64,000 nucleotides of DNA from Enchytraeus crypticus (Eukaryota; Annelida; Clitellata; Enchytraeida; Enchytraeidae), in the NCBI GenBank assembly GCA_905160935.1, contig CAJHZI010000641.1:1905001-1969000 (forward strand), given 5' to 3'. Positions within the stretch are counted from its first letter, which is position 1, and each line of letters begins with the position of its first letter. Below are positions 37,154-49,565 of the stretch, in pieces. Position numbers and translations under genes: made by a program. The notes below the pieces were generated by a model. The model was given only the letters and a program-made list of their open reading frames with translations. It did no database searches and was not told where the DNA came from.

Positions 37154-37398
37154 ACGATAGCGCAATGGTTATAGAGGCACGTAAGGTAAATCATGAAGTT
37201 TTAATTGACAGATCCGTAGGTGCATTGAACCCTCGTGGTTTCGAAACTCGGCCGCGCTGATCTGAGAGTAAAATCTCAGACATTCACTAGACTAATCATA
37301 CGGAAAATGGTCTAAATTGCCTAACGGTTTAAATATGTGGTAGTTAAAGTCATAGATATCAACATAGTTGATCACTTCACTATAATGTGTGTTTACTT
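37154..37398 (+). mobile_element. SINE-2 (tRNA-derived), full length
   Basis: CGATAGCGCAATGGTTATAG head, CGTGGTTTCGAAACTCGGCC (B box mutated), GCGCTGATCTGAGAGTAAAA, CATTCACTAGACTAATCATA and AGATATCAACATAGTTGATC. Clear homologue of the copy at 33368. Confidence 0.82.
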
Positions 37399-38479
37399 AC
37401 ATCATAATTTATGACGGAGTCTTTTCTCTTTGCCTGGGTTCCCCTATCGCCATCTCACCTTCTGGTCAAACTTTAGCTGGGGTCACCATCGCTTTAATTA
37501 ATGAATTTCCAGGCACTGCCTCAGGTTGGCGATGAAGGGAATGATGGAAATCGCTTTAATTTGTAGAGGCAGTAATTAGTGTTAATTGCAATTGAGCAAA
37601 AACGTACGTTAAATATTCTATCTGTGAATCGTTAGAAGCAGTCGTTTAAATTTTCTCGCCACTTCCCGTCGCGCTACACACCGAGCTATCTAGACATTCA
37701 ACTAATGAGATGTTGTTGTTTCTAATACTATAAAATTTGTTCAGAAGATATCTGGTAAACTGTCCATTGTGTCATATCATTATCATTGCAATATTGTAGA
37801 TACTTTATTACACGCTAGAGAATGTATTCGGTAAACGCTCCTTGCTTCTTAATTCACAGACGTAATTTTTAAAAAATCATTTTATCAGTTTCCATTTAAT
37901 TGAAATATTGCTATCTAAAAATTGACTGTATAGTAAAGCCGAGCTTAAAACAAATGGACGGCATCGTCTTTCTATTTCGTAAGGGATAGAATTAAAGATA
38001 GTGTTAGTTCATATGGGAGTGATGTATAATATATATATAATTAAAATTGAATCATTTTGTTTCAGAACCAATTAGGTCCATATAACAAATAAAAAGATTA
38101 AGAATTTCTTTCTTTATGTCATCATTATCATCAGCATTACTATTAATAACATGACACAGGTGTTTAAATTCTTTGACGAGTCTTAGACAGTTCTATTTTA
38201 CTGTCATTCTGTTATACTTAAGTACCTGTTCTATGGTCTATAATTCTTACAGCATTATTCTTCAGTACTCAAGAATATCCATTATACCACATGTTCCTCC
38301 CTCCTACTATAATAGTTTTGCAAAAATCTTTCCTACCGCAAGTGACTTCATAATACTTGTGTGTACTGACTTGTGTGCTATGGTTTGCAAGTGTCCAATG
38401 CACTTAACTTTTAAGTTAGAATAAGAATTTAAATTAGAAGGGGATTGTAAGTTAGAAGAAGAATTGATGATGGAAGATA

Positions 38480-39250
38480 ATCAAAGAGGGCCTGACATAG
38501 TAAAACGAATAAATTTATCAAGCCATTTCAAATATGAAGGCCTGAACAGTACTGCATTAATGTACGGAATGAAAATTAAAATAAAAAAACCAAAGTGATG
38601 AGAATGTACAGAAAAGGAGGACAAGGCAATATGGAAATAGACGTTACGAAGTTGTATAGGTTAAGTTTCAGATATTTAGGATACACATTAACAGAAGATG
38701 GGAAATGTAGAGCAGAAATAAAATGTAGAATTGCTCAAGTAAACGAGACCTTCAGTAAGAGGAAAGAATTACAAAAAAATTTGAAGAAAGCCACGAAGAT
38801 AAAGATTGTTAGGATTTAGTGTGGACCACGCCACTGTACGGTTACAAAACATGGACGTTAAGAAACGAGGATATTAGAAAACTAGCAGCATTTGAAATGT
38901 GGCTATGAAGAAGACTGGAGAAGATCAAATAAACCGACAAAATTTCTAACTAAGAAGTGCTAAATAAGGTTGGCACAAAGAGACAAATGAAGATAAACAG
39001 ATAAAATAGATAAATATCATAAGGAATAGAAAGAAGAACTGGATGGGTCATGTACTGAGATGGATCTTTTGCTGACAATGGTAGTTGATGAAAGAATAGA
39101 ATGAAAAAGGTTAGAGGAAGATCGAGACTTGGGATGTTGGATAATTTTCTAACTACTTCACACGTTGATTTGAAGAGAAAGGCACAGGATAGAAATATGT
39201 GGAGGAGTTATATGCAATGAACCTGCCAATAGGCAGTGCACTAAGTGAGC
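38480..39250 (+). mobile_element. Decayed LINE fragment, family A (RT C-terminus)
   Basis: Begins around KTKVMRMYRKGGQG (the usual ...KTKVMRICRKGG motif), then FRYLGYTLTEDGKCRAEIK, a typical palm-end FKYLGS-x-ITEDG block, then LYGYKTWTLRNEDIRKLAAF and further C-terminal blocks (SRLGMLDNF, KRKAQDRNMWRSY). Several in-frame stops and frame changes break it. The longest open part is 38595-38819. It ends about 39230 in a short 3'UTR, ACCTGCCAATAGGCAGTGCA, that is shared with other copies. Confidence 0.8.
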
Positions 39251-40139
39251 GAATGCACCTACGTTACATTTTGTTCATCTGCAAAGTTTCAATCTTTTAA
39301 ATGTATGATTGATTAATTGTTTAACTCTTATATTGAATGTTAGACAGACTAATTTATTGATTGATTTTGCCAACCAATTTATTAATACTTTATGCTCGAA
39401 GACGACTCTGCCTCTTTAAGATTTAACACCTAGGTTAACTGAAAACTTGAGCAATTAATCAATTTAATATGTTTATCATTAGTTAATTTAATCGCCTTAC
39501 TAATGAATTGATATTTTGGGAGTTTTAGATAGTGCTGGAATGAATTAGTTAATTACATAAATGATCTATTAGAGTCTATAAGAAATGATTTCGAAAGTGG
39601 CTTTCTTGTCTAAAACACCATTCGAACCTAGACATGTTATATTTAAATCTCACACATGTACATGTATATGCAGCAATTGGAGTTTGTCTATTGCAAGTTT
39701 CACTATCACAACTGTACTAGTCAAATCTTTGCATCTACGACCATTTCTCAGCGGCCTGGTGATCCAAGCGTACTTGTAGACCTCGGCTACAATCTGAGAA
39801 CAGATGCGAAGTCTCCATTAGAATGTCGTCGCTTAATTAAACAGTGATTCACGATTTCAGACCTCTTCACTCTCTACAAGAAAGGCTTACTTAGTATCAA
39901 GTGTTTTGTGATTTCTTGATTCAGAGTTTCTCTGCGAAACGCAAATAGTTACCACACGCACTTGGAATCCGAAAACTTTCGGCAGGCCTTCATAGAAATC
40001 TGGCAATGAGTAACGTTTATTTTGTTAATAGATATGAATTACTAATAATTAATAATAATTTATGTAAATAAGAATTTAGTTAATCCCAATCTTGAAAACA
40101 ATTAGGCCTGCACTGTAGGTTAATTCAGTGGAGATGTAG

Positions 40140-40385
40140 CCCGGAATTCAGATACTCAGCCGACAGACCAGGCAGATATCGAGGAAGGAAACGGGTAAGT
40201 ACCTCAGAAAGCATAATAGTTCCAGCTAAGAGCCGTATTAAGGTTCGGAAAATTGTAACCTTTGCAAGTTGATCAGCGTCTTGTTCAACGGAGTTCTCTT
40301 GCTGAGCCTTAAAACGTACTTTGTTTAAACGGATATGTGCCTTGGACCTGCTACTTGGAAGACAGTATAGAATGAGAGATAGGAA
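40140..40385 (+). mobile_element. Retroposon family X, diverged
   Basis: GAGGAAGGAAACGGGTAAGT, ACCTCAGAAAGCATAATAG, CAAGTTGATCAGCGTCTTGT, GTGCCTTGGACCTGCTACTT and an AGAGATAGG end. Confidence 0.55.
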
Positions 40386-40463
40386 GTAATAGGGATTATT
40401 ACAGTGTCACGTATATTTCTATTTATATTCCATTCTAAAATTCCTTTAAAAAGGTTTTCTGTT

Positions 40464-40545
40464 TCCTCCCTTTCTCTCCCTCCCTCCCTCCTCCCTGCCT
40501 CCCTCGACCTATCCCTCTCTCTCTCTATCTATCTCTCTCTCTCTA

Positions 40546-40605
<60 letters not shown>

Positions 40606-40646
40606 ATTGTAGATATATATATATATATGTATATGTATAATTGTAG

Positions 40647-40733
<87 letters not shown>
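40464..40733. repeat. (CT)n then (AT)n compound microsatellite
   Basis: CCCTCCCTCC, then CTCTCT to 40564, then about 165 bp of AT with GTATAATTGTAGAT islands. Tyr/Ile frames here are not genes. Confidence 0.95.
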
Positions 40734-40737
<4 letters not shown>

Positions 40738-41261
40738 TGTATATCTGCAATTGCTTCTAATTTCGCAACTCTCTCCATCTCTGTCACAATTTTCATCTCT
40801 ACTCTTTAAATTTCATCCGCATTCACTCGCTCTCGCTTTCCTACCGCACTCCACATATATAAACTCTTCCAACAGACGACCGGGCCATCATTCAGTTACC
40901 AAACATTCACAAGCTGCGGAACTTGTTCTATAAAACTGTTACGTCTAACAAGCTTTCCATTCCGCGTCAACTAAAGTTACACAATTTAACGCTATTTAGT
41001 GGCTTGAATAGATCAAATCTTAAGCTCTAGGTTTTACTATGATACCATTTTTTTTCTTAACTACACATTGGGAACTTTATTCTTGCATTGAGATTATCTT
41101 AACATTTTGATATACTGAAGAATTAGTACCAACCAGTTGTAATAGGTAAGTTAAATAATTTTTATTATGATAAATGCAAGTGTAATTTTGAGGTTAACAA
41201 AACGTTGGAATAGATTTCAAATAAATTTTTGTACTGAACTCTGATAATTTGCTTTCAGAGA

Positions 41262-41325
41262 CCAGTTGGGAATCGAACAAGTTGGATTTGGCGTATGGGA
41301 CAGTAAGCTGCCAGCTACAACATAA
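41262..41325 (-). pseudogene. tRNA-like sequence
   Basis: Minus strand: GTAGCTGGCAGCTTACTGTC and ACTTGTTCGATTCCCAACTG. The B box is good, the A box poor, and the cloverleaf is not convincing. Confidence 0.35.
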
Positions 41326-42745
41326 AAAATTTCATAAATAACCATTGAATACGACACCTTTTCATATGCAATTCTTCAATTTGTGCTACATGTATACTGC
41401 AGAGTTTTACAAAGATTATCACTTAATGGATAGCGATCTCTTTAATGATGGACATATCTCTTGCTGATTCACTTATTTTGTTTGATTAGTTTTACATAGT
41501 GTACAAATGACACAACGCAAGTTTTTTTACGAGATTCCTTGAGTAATTGTTATTATTGTTGCTTTCGTTAATTCCTCCGTTAACATTTTCACTAATAGCG
41601 ACATTACTTATCTGTTTATAAAGTGGACTCGTTGAAGTGGACTAAAGTACAGCGTGATACTCTAGCTGAATGAGGCTACAACAACTCTACCAAAATATAA
41701 CCATCGAGTAAAATTAGACAGGCATGATATTGATTTTTATTGAATGCAGCGATTAAAATGGGGGACGCAGTGGAACTCTGCTCCGCTAGCTCTAATTTTC
41801 TCTGAAGTGAGTTTCCTTTGCTTGGGGTCCATACTAGATACTATAGGTAATGTAAAAGGGAAGGGGAGGTGTAAAATTATGATAGTTCCACTAGCTCTCA
41901 ATTCTTAATTCACTTTAACCAAAGATTATATACTGAATGTATACTGATTATATCACATGAAGTTATGAGCATGTTATGTTAGTATAATTGGCCTATATCT
42001 CCATCTCTAATATTTACAATTTCTTCCGTTTATATGTTCTTTTACCTAATAAATAAAATTATTTAAGTTCCAAATTATCAGTTCCATATAAGAATTTTGG
42101 GTATTACCCCTACTAAATAACCAAACTTTAGATCCTCAAATACACTTATTAATGCAAAAAATGTTAGCACATTAATCGCTCGATATGACGCATCGTTTTA
42201 ATTAGATGTGGTAGATATTGATCTAAATATATAATGTGAAATGTCTGCTGGAGATCTAATCTATATGATCATGTTTGCTTACCGGGATAATAGTTAATAA
42301 ATATAATAATATATTATTTAATGAATTAATAATAATAATAATAATAGGAATAATAATAAGTATTAATAGTAAAACTTCAAAACTTTGAGTTGATTTCTTG
42401 TGTGCATAGGGTTTGAAACTCATCCAATTTTGAGTGTTTCTTGAGTTAATGCCCTATTTTAAAAATCCAGCTATTTAAATTCAATTTAAGTTTAGCGAAA
42501 AAACACATTTTGTGAGAAAAGTGACACTAACTTGCGCTTTTTTTTGCAGAATATAGGCTTAACGCAAAGACTTTTAGCACATTTACATTATACATAATTT
42601 GAATTTTAATAAAAATTGTATTTTTTAAATCGTCAAATTGTATTCTGATTATGCAAGCCCCACAGGATAATTTTAAAACGACAGTTTACTTTCAAGCTTT
42701 ATCTGAGAATTTTCTATTTTGAGCTTTAATTTAAAGCGCTAAGAG

Positions 42746-42815
42746 AATTGGGTCGGTTTAAAGAAAACTGAAAGAAATCTTGCAGTTCGACTTATGAACC
42801 AGATTCGCTTGTTCC
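42746..42815 (+). repeat. 70-bp direct repeat, copy 1
   Basis: AATTGGGTCGGTTTAAAGAA through CCAGATTCGCTTGTTCC. Identical to 42951-43020 except for one base (CTTATG versus CTTTTG). Confidence 0.95.
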
Positions 42816-42950
42816 TCTAACGATATCGGTTAACTACATTTTTATTAGTCTTTGTAGATTTGACATCTTTGAAGTCCACTCCGTTAAAATGATGTCTGGC
42901 TGTGGAACCATTTACTTGTCTCTTTCGTTATTTAACAATTATTATAAAAA

Positions 42951-43020
42951 AATTGGGTCGGTTTAAAGAAAACTGAAAGAAATCTTGCAGTTCGACTTTT
43001 GAACCAGATTCGCTTGTTCC
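42951..43020 (+). repeat. 70-bp direct repeat, copy 2
   Basis: Second copy, offset exactly 205 bp from the first, with 135 bp of unrelated AT-rich DNA between. No reading frame and no clear target duplication. Confidence 0.95.
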
Positions 43021-44089
43021 AACAAAGGCCATTGTAGGCCTTCGTTTTCCGTTCACGAATACACTTGATATTTTGCACGCAAGAATTGACACGTATAATT
43101 ACATGTATGATGTGATAAACGAAATAAATAAATAAATAAATAAATAAGAACCACTACTGGATGAGCTAACCGTAAGTGTGCGTGTCACTAGAGGCGACTA
43201 CGCATGAAGTATGGAATGATGCAATGTTATGCGCTTTAAACTGGGCTATATGTTAAAAAGTATAAATTTCCATTTGGTCTTATTTAATATCAGTTGACAT
43301 CTAAATTGACTTGCATTAATTCCTCTGTCGGATGATAAATCTCCCATAGTCAAAAGTTTCTTTCAGAGTTTTGTATCTTGAAAATATCGAAATCAAATTT
43401 AATTGGAAAAATCTTAGCTGTTAAACGAAATTCTCGACGAGGAATATCGATTATTTATATTAATATTAGAGATATATGGTATATCGATTATGATAAACCG
43501 ATTTATCGAGAGACTAATTCAGTCGATATACTGAGAGAATATTATATTGAGTATATTATTAAATGAAATGACTCATGATTCATTCAGTCATTCAGGATCT
43601 CATAATAGTGGACCTTGTTTCATAAGCACAATTTTCAACAATCTAATCGGTAATTACTGTTTACTCAACTGTGGGCCATTGAGAAATAAGCAGCTAAATT
43701 GGTTCATTAACTTCTTTATGAAATATCGTCCATAGTTCAATTGTGCTTTCCATGATTGAAAATTAGTTAGAATTACGCTAAGCGCAATTTGACCGATGGA
43801 CTATATACTATACAGCTAACCTGTACCTATTCAAGCAGTTTAATTCATTATTAGTAATTCTGTTGATGCTTACTTCACTACATTGAATAATCTTTATCTG
43901 AGGCTCTTTGCCTAGTAATGTAAAAATAATTAGAACAAATATAATTTTTAAGATAGATGTATTATAATATTCAAGTTTTCTAGATGAACTTTTTATATCA
44001 AATAATCTCGTCCTAAATGTACCTTGCAGATTTGGCTTAATCATATTATTTTTTAACACATTAGTAAGACTAAGTTTTCTAATAGCATT

Positions 44090-44332
44090 CTACTGTACTG
44101 TACTACTGTACTACTGTACTACTGTTCTACTGTACTACTGTACTACTTTACTACTGTTCTACTGTTCTGTACTACTGTACTACTGTTCTGTACTACTGTA
44201 CTACTGTACTACTGTTCTGTACTACTGTTCTGTACTACTGTACTACTGTACTACTGTTCTGTACTACTGTACTACTGTTCTGTACTACTGTACTACTGTT
44301 CTGTACTACTGTACTGTACTACTGTTCCACTG
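44090..44332 (+). repeat. TACTACTGT(A/T)C-type minisatellite
   Basis: About 240 bp of TACTACTGTAC and TACTACTGTTCTG units in irregular order. Confidence 0.95.
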
Positions 44333-45314
44333 GTCTAATGTACGTCCAATATGTTAGATAGGTAGATCTCTGGTAGATCTCTTCATAATTTCAAATCAAT
44401 AGATCTTTTGCTAGAATCAAACCACTATGCGTCTATTATTAATAATATTGCTTTATTATACAAAATATTATAATAATTGTGTTATTTATGTACAATGCTA
44501 TTATTAATATTCCATTATTAATACTATCATGCCACTTTTGCGAATGAACTCACGACTCTAGGTTCATTGAATATGACATAAATCTTTTAGGAAGTTTATT
44601 TAAGCAATGGTTATGTAAGTCTATGCTCACAATAGAAAATATTAACAACATATCCTTCAATCTGACACTAACAGTGTATTAGATAAGTTTAACGTCCGTT
44701 TTTTCTTCGATGCAGCGTGCATACATAACGAAATCATCCAGCAGAGTAAAGTTTGGTATATCATAATACTGTAGCCTACGTGTGTCAGACATTCTACAAT
44801 ATTATTAATGGTGGCTTAGACTTGATTCTACAATATTAATAATACTTTAATAGTATTATTAATATTATACAATACATATTAAACTATACTTCATTCTACA
44901 ATATTATGTTATTCAGCTCATGATTACATTTGAACTCTTCCTGTAAGTAGTCTCGAAGACCGAGTTCGGCCATGACACTGCTATATAAGTTTCCGTTGTT
45001 GTTAATAATAATAATAATAATATAAATCTGATTATATATTATTGAGCGACCGAAATATAGTATTGAATTAGAGAGTTGTTGCATTGGCGCAATATATTTT
45101 TGTACAATGAGTGTATTTATGTAATATTGTATACTGGTAAAATGCCATAAACTCATGTATGATATGGAATTTCGTAATACTATTGTTCATAAAGGTTTAA
45201 GCTCTATTTTTAATTTTTTTAAAGCCTGCGCTGTAGCATAGATAGTTTTACTATTTTATGTAAAATCATACTATATTGTTTTGTTACCGTACCATGTATT
45301 TTTTATTTTTCAAG

Positions 45315-45926
45315 TCTCTAAAATCAAAATGTTTTCGTCGTCGAATCAGCACCACTCTGGTTCAAGTCTAAGCCACCTAACCACTTTGTCAACAGTCTTC
45401 TGTCTGCTGCTCCAGCTCATCTTCAACGCTCATGGACATCCGGTAGATCCCGTTGGATACGACTCCGCTAGATCATCCCGGATGTCCCGAACCCAACCGG
45501 ACTCCTTTAGGGCTCAACTCTTGGAGCAGATTGCCACTAAGTCCGGGACAAGGCCGGCACGAAACACCCTGCAGGCCGGACTTAAGGAATATTATAGGGA
45601 TCAGATTAAACAATACATATTAAACTATACAAATCAGACTGGACGACAGTTCACCACAGGTAGTGGAAGATCTTCTGATCCCTTGGGTGAGGAATTCCAG
45701 CGCAGGATTCAGGGTTCCGTGACACTAGAGACTGCTACTCCCACTAAATCCAGGGAGTCAACAATTGCTCCGGTATTTCTTCCCGATGAGCAAATTCTGA
45801 ATGAATCCCCTGTGAACAATGCTAAGCAGAGAGGTGAAGAGCATTGGGGAGGTGCCTCCACCACAGCCTCGGCAACGATAAAAGAAAAAACGGTGAAAAA
45901 ACAAGAAATAATTGTAGTAGCTGACG
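45315..45926 (+). CDS. Activin/inhibin-beta-like TGF-beta precursor, coding exon 1
   Basis: First coding exon of a secreted TGF-beta-superfamily ligand precursor. The ATG at 45329 has A at -3 and lies 14 bases after a T-rich tract ending in CAAG, so the exon probably starts at 45315 behind an upstream 5'UTR intron. Residues 1-20 are polar. Residues 21-36 (STVFCLLLQLIFNAHG) form a signal-peptide core with probable cleavage after AHG. Residues 60-104 look helical, like the N-terminal arm of an activin prodomain, and end in two overlapping N-glycosylation sequons (N99-Y-T, N102-Q-T). The rest is Ser/Thr-rich and ends QEIIVVAD. The exon closes on a consensus donor, G|GTAAGT, at 45926/45927, leaving one base of codon 200 (phase 1). 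Joined to the exon at 58114 this gives EIIVVADD, which resembles the EII-F-A motif of vertebrate inhibin-beta prodomains. The N-terminal part alone would not be diagnostic; the link to exon 2 makes the call. Confidence 0.8.
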
Positions 45927-46274
45927 GTAAGTAGCTATCTGAAATTTATTAATTTTGCTATCTTTAAAATCATTTTCAACACTGAATGAATGAAAAACTG
46001 ATGAAAGATGAACAGAAGGAAATAATATGGTTAGTTCAAGTCTGTTTATATAATAATAATAATGATTTATTATTATATAAACCAGGCACAGGCAGGTCAC
46101 CTCGTCATAAGCAGAAATAAGTCTAATACAGTCCTGAATATTCTTAGAAACGCTGAATTTTTACCTTAAGCTCTCATCTGTCGATTATAAGAGTGGAAGA
46201 AAAAACTGTGAATTATGTGATCTAACATATCATGTGTATGTTTATATTTTGTATGTAAATATATGTAAAGTAAA

Positions 46275-46402
46275 AAAGCTAAGGTTAACGTCAGTTTCCT
46301 CACTCGAAAGCGATGTCAGTGACAGTCGAGCCCAGGATTTTGAACCCCACACATACTGATCCGCGGTCGAGAATCTTACCCACTTCGCCACTGGCTCCAG
46401 CC
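46275..46402 (-). mobile_element. SINE-1, full length, in intron 1
   Basis: Minus-strand copy inside the first intron of the activin-like gene: TTAACGTCAGTTTCCTCACT, GATCCGCGGTCGAGAATCTT and CGCCACTGGCTCCAGCC as read on +. Confidence 0.85.
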
Positions 46403-46784
46403 AGTGTGGATGTAAATACAGCCATGTATGCTTGTAAATACAGTTTTAAAAACGTGTACTTATAGTATATTGTATGAAATGTTAGATATTGGCATAACAC
46501 GTGTAAGAATGAGAATTATATCGTTATCTATTCGCCTGCCTTTAAGTCCCGACCTAACCTAAGTCATATTCTCTTTCAGTTGTCGCAACAGCCGTATCTT
46601 ATCATCAGTGTTATAACTCGTCATTGTTTGTGTGACCTATTACCAGATTCTCTTTACTCGATGCTCAAACCTTCCAAATCCAAGACCGGAACAGTTTTCT
46701 CAAGGCTAAAGCGTCCAGCATCCCACCTTAATTCCCCATTGTTGGTCTGGCTGAACAGATATTGGATACTAACCTCTAATGGAT

Positions 46785-46840
46785 CTTCAATTTTTTGCTC
46801 TCGGCTTGATTTTGGTTCTACAGTGCTCGATATAATCAAG
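46785..46840 (-). mobile_element. Short fragment of family Z
   Basis: On the minus strand, ATCGAGCACTGTAGAACCAA then AATCAAGCC matches the other two copies over about 30 bases. Neighbouring sequence is not clearly related. Confidence 0.35.
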
Positions 46841-48139
46841 AACAAAGCTTACAATATATGTGTTTAGTGTTAGTTTTGCGTGCATTGTATTAGAAATCGA
46901 CAAAAAGTGTAAGAGTGTTGTAAAATCAAACGAACAAATTAAAAGAAAGAAGAAAAATCGAAATTTAAAAAACAATCAAAAAATTGTCGTGCTTCAAAAG
47001 TGCAAACTATGAGACTAAACTATCCGACTTTTAAAATATTTATTCTACAGTGTATATGCCTGAAACAAAATTGATGAGCTAACAATTTATTAATCATTAT
47101 TATGTAAAATTTCCGATGTGATTTTCAAGTTGAAAAATATAAATGTTTTATTCGTCTAAAGCGTATTTGGGAGTCCTTCAATAAACTGTGCATATTAACC
47201 GCAGAATTATGCGTTTTTGATGTAGTGCCATACATTCATTTGCATTGAAATAGTCACATCACTAGCATTTTTCACATTCCCATGCGATATAATATTGACA
47301 AACTATTTCATAGTTCTGCTACTAGAAATAAAGCGACCATAATGTCTGACAATGCACCAGATTCTCAATATCATTTTTTAGCTTTAATATTATATAAATA
47401 TATACTTTATATACACTTTATATTTTATATTTTATTTTATCTCATTTGATCGTGTAATTATATACATGTACTTGTATATAAAACGGACTAAAAGCTTTTT
47501 CATAGCGATTTTTTCAATGACAACAATTGGATTCAGGCCTAAATATTTGCAAGAAATTAAAGTTCATTCGGCTACAAAATGTTAAAAAATAAATGCAACT
47601 AAAAACAACAGTAAATACAGACTTTGCTTTGACTTTCTACGTTAATGATCTCAGAAACACGGCTCAAGCTGGTTTATGTTTTGTTTAACTCCTCTTCATA
47701 ATTGAATACTACATCCGGAGATTTGCTGCGTTAGGGTCAGTTCGTTCAAGTCTCACAGCGCACAGTCTATAGCCGCGCGTGGATGCCTAATATAGACCTT
47801 TATCACTTACACTCGCTGTTTACCCACGATAGTCTTCTACTTTGTTCTTTCGATAAATCTATATTAAATGACTTTATGCACTCAAGCTACGGTTTGAACT
47901 TTCGTTCAGTAGACTGTCCATTGTCTGTTAACTTTCGCTTTAGCAATCATTTTTACCATTCAATTTAGTCATGGAGAGGAAAAGATGAAATAACGAAAAC
48001 TACAAAAACAGAAACCAAGAAAGGAAACTGTAGCACGTGCGGTATGTCATGTGTATAACTATACGAACAACGAAAATAAACTTGGTGTAAAAATTTACGC
48101 ATTAGTGTCTAGTACCTTCTCACTGTACCAAACATTAAA

Positions 48140-48290
48140 TCTGCCATGGGGAGATGCTCCTTCACATTTTCGGCTCCGACCATATGGAACTCACTGTCAA
48201 AAGATCGTAGAACTGGTAATTGCATTACTACTTTCCTACTCTTATTGATAACATTGCTACTCTTATTGATTTATTGATTGATTGATATAT
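48140..48290 (+). mobile_element. LINE 3' end (CR1/L2-like C-terminus) with ATTG tail
   Basis: The + strand at 48150-48235 encodes RCSFTFSAPTIWNSLSKDRR. This is close to the GDRSFSxAAPxLWNSLPxxLR block at the C-terminus of CR1/L2-type LINE polyproteins. It is followed by an ATTGATTTATTGATTGATTG repeat tail at about 48245-48288, as expected of a reverse-transcribed 3' end. It is a very short 5'-truncated copy. Confidence 0.6.
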
Positions 48291-48294
48291 CTCC

Positions 48295-48690
48295 CTTAGT
48301 TCACTGCCTACTGGCCGGTCCATGATATATAACGCCTCCACTCTTCTCTCTCTTCCGATTTCCTCTTCATGTCTACATATAAGTGGGTCTTTAATCATCC
48401 AACAACATTCCTAATCTCGGCCTGCCTCTGCCTCTATTTCCTTCCATTCTGCCTTCTATGACCTCTTTTAGTAGACTTTTCCCCTTTGAATGTGTCCTAT
48501 CTAACTATGCTTCTTATTTCTTAATACATCTATTCTTTCTATTTCTTAATACATATATCGACTGTCTTTCTGTACCAACTCTCTCCAGAACTTCTTCATT
48601 TGTAATCCTTTGAGTCCAGCTAATCTTTTACATTCTTCTCCATATCCAAATTTCCATTGCCTCTAGTTTCCTGATATCTTCCTTCCTTAT
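48295..48690 (-). mobile_element. Decayed LINE fragment, family A (minus strand)
   Basis: On the minus strand: IRKLEAMEIWIWRRM, ITNEEVLERVGTERQS, KSLLKEVIEGRMEGNRGRGR and REEWRRYISW, interrupted by stops and a short internal duplication around CTTATTTCTTAATACAT. Its 3' end (position 48295) lies back-to-back with the TTGA tail of another LINE end on the + strand. Confidence 0.7.
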
Positions 48691-49382
48691 AAGTATCTGA
48701 TATAAACTATTATAAATCACTTTGGAAGCTACATTGTTCAAGGGCTAATTGCTATATATTAAGGTTCGATAAAAACATGTACGTGATGGGAATAGGTTGT
48801 AATCGACTGAGTGTTCTTTATGAGTGTAGCATGACACAATGGCTGTCAATAAGTAGTAATATGTGCCGTGGATCATTGTCTAAGCACTAAAAAAAGAGTA
48901 AGATAAGTAGTAGCCTAATTTGAAGATAATTTAATATTTTTTCAGAAAACTTATCTTTGCAACCGATTATATATACTTGTCTGCAAATATTTTATTCTGT
49001 CGTCGGTATTTGTAGTTTCTAATCAATATACAGTTAGATGCATCTCTTAATTCGTTTGCAATTTCAAAATAAAAAAATTGTCGCTTGTATTCGAGACTTG
49101 ACGAAGAATGGCTGCTACACCGATTCTTGGCTTTAATCATTGTGTTTGCTCATTCTCCTCTGTCCATATAGAGCTACGGTGTAGCTTTGAATAGAACGGA
49201 GCTTTAGAAATATAATTATGGATTGTCAATTTGATTGATTTACTGTTACGAAGCTATGTTACTGCTTAATACAGGCCTATTCAATAAAGGACCGGATTTC
49301 AAATCTAAGCAATAGTGGGATAATTCGCTAGCACCATGTTAATATATCTTTTGAGTCTGCTTGATACGAATCTAAGCTTTCC

Positions 49383-49565
49383 ATCATTTCTATTGCCTAT
49401 ATGCCCAAGACCCGCATCATTTCTATGACATATAGACCTAAGCTCTGCTTCATTTCTATTACCTATATGCCCAAGACCCGCATCATTTCTATGACATATA
49501 GACCTAAGGTCTGCATCGTTAATATTACCTGTAGGCCTAATGTCTGCATCTATTTCCTATAGATC
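49383..49565 (+). repeat. About-66-bp tandem repeat, 2.5 copies
   Basis: CATTTCTATTGCCTATATGC, CCAAGACCCGCATCATTTCT and ATGACATATAGACCTAAGCT repeat in order. The third copy is partial and diverged. Lies in intron 1. Confidence 0.9.

Larger units (their letters stand above)
41330..45314. other. Upstream region of the activin-like gene
   Basis: Holds the 70-bp direct repeat, an AAATAAATAAAT run at 43122-43147 and the 44090 minisatellite. No 5'UTR exon or promoter could be picked out. AT-rich TATTAATAATATT patches fill 44430-44880. Confidence 0.5.

Noticed and set aside
40404-40809. Several Tyr/Ile frames on both strands
   Set aside because: Translation of CT and AT microsatellites.
44090-44332. 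CRISPR-like array
   Set aside because: Continuous short-unit minisatellite without unique spacers, in animal nuclear DNA.
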